From positions 3,629,654 through 3,693,653 of the forward strand of contig NZ_KB900388.1 in assembly GCF_000378825.1 (NCBI RefSeq): a stretch of 64,000 bases of DNA. The letters are read 5' to 3'. The notes under the pieces were generated by a model that saw only the letters and a program-made list of their open reading frames with translations, ran no database searches and was not told where the DNA came from. This DNA is from Salinispora vitiensis. Its GTDB lineage: Bacteria > Actinomycetota > Actinomycetes > Mycobacteriales > Micromonosporaceae. The position numbers and the translations under genes were made by a program. This document shows, piece after piece, positions 63,271 to 64,000 of the stretch (its first letter is position 1; the number at the start of each line of letters is the position of its first letter).

Positions 63271-64000
63271 ATGGCGGTACGGGGGCAGTCGACAGGTGGG
63301 ATGCGCGGCTTGGCTGCCATCCCAGCCTATGTGGTTATGCAGCCCACAACGCTCTGCAATCTCGACTGCGTGTACTGCTATCTCCCGCTCCGCCACGCTG
63401 ACCGGCGGATGCCGGTCAGCGTGGCGGAGGCGGTGGCGGCATCAGTCAACCCGTGGGCGCGAGCCGGGCGGTTCTCCGTGGTGTGGCACGGTGGCGAGCC
63501 ACTCGCCGCCGGGCCGGAGCTACTCGCCGCGCTGATGGCACCGTTTGGGCCGGAGGTCGAGCACCACGTCCAGACCAACGCGACGCTGATCGACGATGTC
63601 TGGTGTCGGTTCTTCGCGGAGCACCGGGTCCGGGTGAGTATCAGCGTGGACGGGCCGCGGGAGCGCAGCACTGATCGGGTCACCCGGGGTGGGCGTCCGG
63701 CGTACCCCCAGATCATGCGGGGGGTCGAGGCACTGCGTCGGCATGAGCTGCCGTTCTCGGCGTTGGCCGTGGTGGGGCGCCCCGCCCCGGGTCTCGCCCG
63801 GGAACTGTACGACTTCTTCCTTGAGCTCGGCCCGGACGTGTTGGGCGTGAACATCGAGGAGACGGAGGGGGTCAACACGCGGGCCAACCGTCACGACGCG
63901 GCCGCGGTGGCCGCCTTCTGGTCCGAGTTGGTGACGGCCTGGCGCCGGAATCCCCGCATCCACCTGCGTGAGGTCGAGTGGTCCCTGCGGTACGTCGCCG
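63271..64000 (+). CDS. Radical SAM peptide maturase (AmcB-like), truncated at window edge
   Basis: Open frame from the ATG at 63271 (GAGGAGGGCG upstream) to the edge, at least 243 residues; the C-terminus is outside. Radical SAM core: Cys29, Cys33 and Cys36 in TLCNLDCVYCYLP bind the 4Fe-4S cluster; VVWHGGEPL (about 69-77) is the GGE motif; HHVQTNATLIDD and VRVSISVDGPR follow; VNIEETEGVN is near 200. The pattern resembles the radical SAM/SPASM enzymes that form cyclophane RiPPs in actinobacteria (AmcB group). The precursor peptide is not identified. A second ATG at 63301 is less likely. Confidence 0.88.
   Translation, partial: MAVRGQSTGGMRGLAAIPAYVVMQPTTLCNLDCVYCYLPLRHADRRMPVSVAEAVAASVNPWARAGRFSVVWHGGEPLAAGPELLAALMAPFGPEVEHHVQTNATLIDDVWCRFFAEHRVRVSISVDGPRERSTDRVTRGGRPAYPQIMRGVEALRRHELPFSALAVVGRPAPGLARELYDFFLELGPDVLGVNIEETEGVNTRANRHDAAAVAAFWSELVTAWRRNPRIHLREVEWSLRYVA

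Noticed and set aside
63126..63320. 64-residue minus-strand frame as a RiPP precursor
   Set aside because: It starts inside the radical SAM gene on the opposite strand and lacks a repeated core; kept only as a weak possibility in the gap note.

Overview
This 64 kb window is very GC-rich, densely coded DNA from an actinomycete, most likely a Micromonosporaceae member (Micromonospora/Salinispora-like). I infer this from the dnaK-grpE-dnaJ-hspR operon with HspR (HAIR) sites, the speE/DUF cluster, the PurSQL set, frequent GTG and leaderless starts, and a gene order (dnaK operon, pyrE, clpB, DedA, fba, DUF3151, purA) resembling the Mycobacterium tuberculosis Rv0350-Rv0384 neighbourhood. No rRNA, tRNA or CRISPR array was seen. 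The species is not proven by the sequence.

Layout. 0-6 kb (minus): a truncated proline-rich protein, a 45-residue small protein, and a three-gene 2-oxo acid dehydrogenase operon (E1 alpha, E1 beta, E2). 6-8.4 kb: a secreted/anchored small protein, a DUF805 membrane protein and an uncharacterised protein. 8.5-18.6 kb: the HspR heat-shock regulon (dnaK operon and clpB, both with HAIR operators) around a KhtT/KhtU-type K+/H+ antiporter pair. 18.7-23.1 kb: a tight DUF4178-DUF2617-DUF4247-DUF350-unknown-speE operon. 23-27.5 kb: two small membrane proteins (one start codon buried in a perfect 21-bp inverted repeat), an SDR, pyrE, an ArsR regulator and a DedA protein. 27.6-31.2 kb: two tandemly duplicated LPXTG surface-protein transcription units. 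31.2-39.1 kb: fba, DUF3151, a ParA/MinD-like ATPase with a histidine heptad repeat, a degenerate lipid-kinase-like protein, purA and purD. 39-47.4 kb: an MFS transporter and a lipid-metabolism block (acyl-CoA dehydrogenase, SCP2, TetR, DedA, MaoC hydratase, FabG4-type reductase, FadA2-type thiolase) that appears tied together by one TetR operator sequence. 47.4-49.7 kb: two Cys-containing unknowns divergent from a UTRA-only protein and a GntR regulator. 49.8-63.1 kb: an unusual second-type argS, then purB, ybjQ, purSQL, a surface protein with a prion-like cytoplasmic tail, a sterol-carrier-like protein, purF and purM. The window ends inside a radical SAM peptide-maturase-like gene.

Eight purine genes (purA, D, B, S, Q, L, F, M) and pyrE make this a nucleotide-synthesis region. 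The points most worth pursuing are the truncated radical SAM maturase at the right end, the non-actinobacterial-type ArgRS preceded by a 28-bp perfect palindrome, the predicted TetR lipid regulon, and the ribosome-site-burying inverted repeat at 24 kb.
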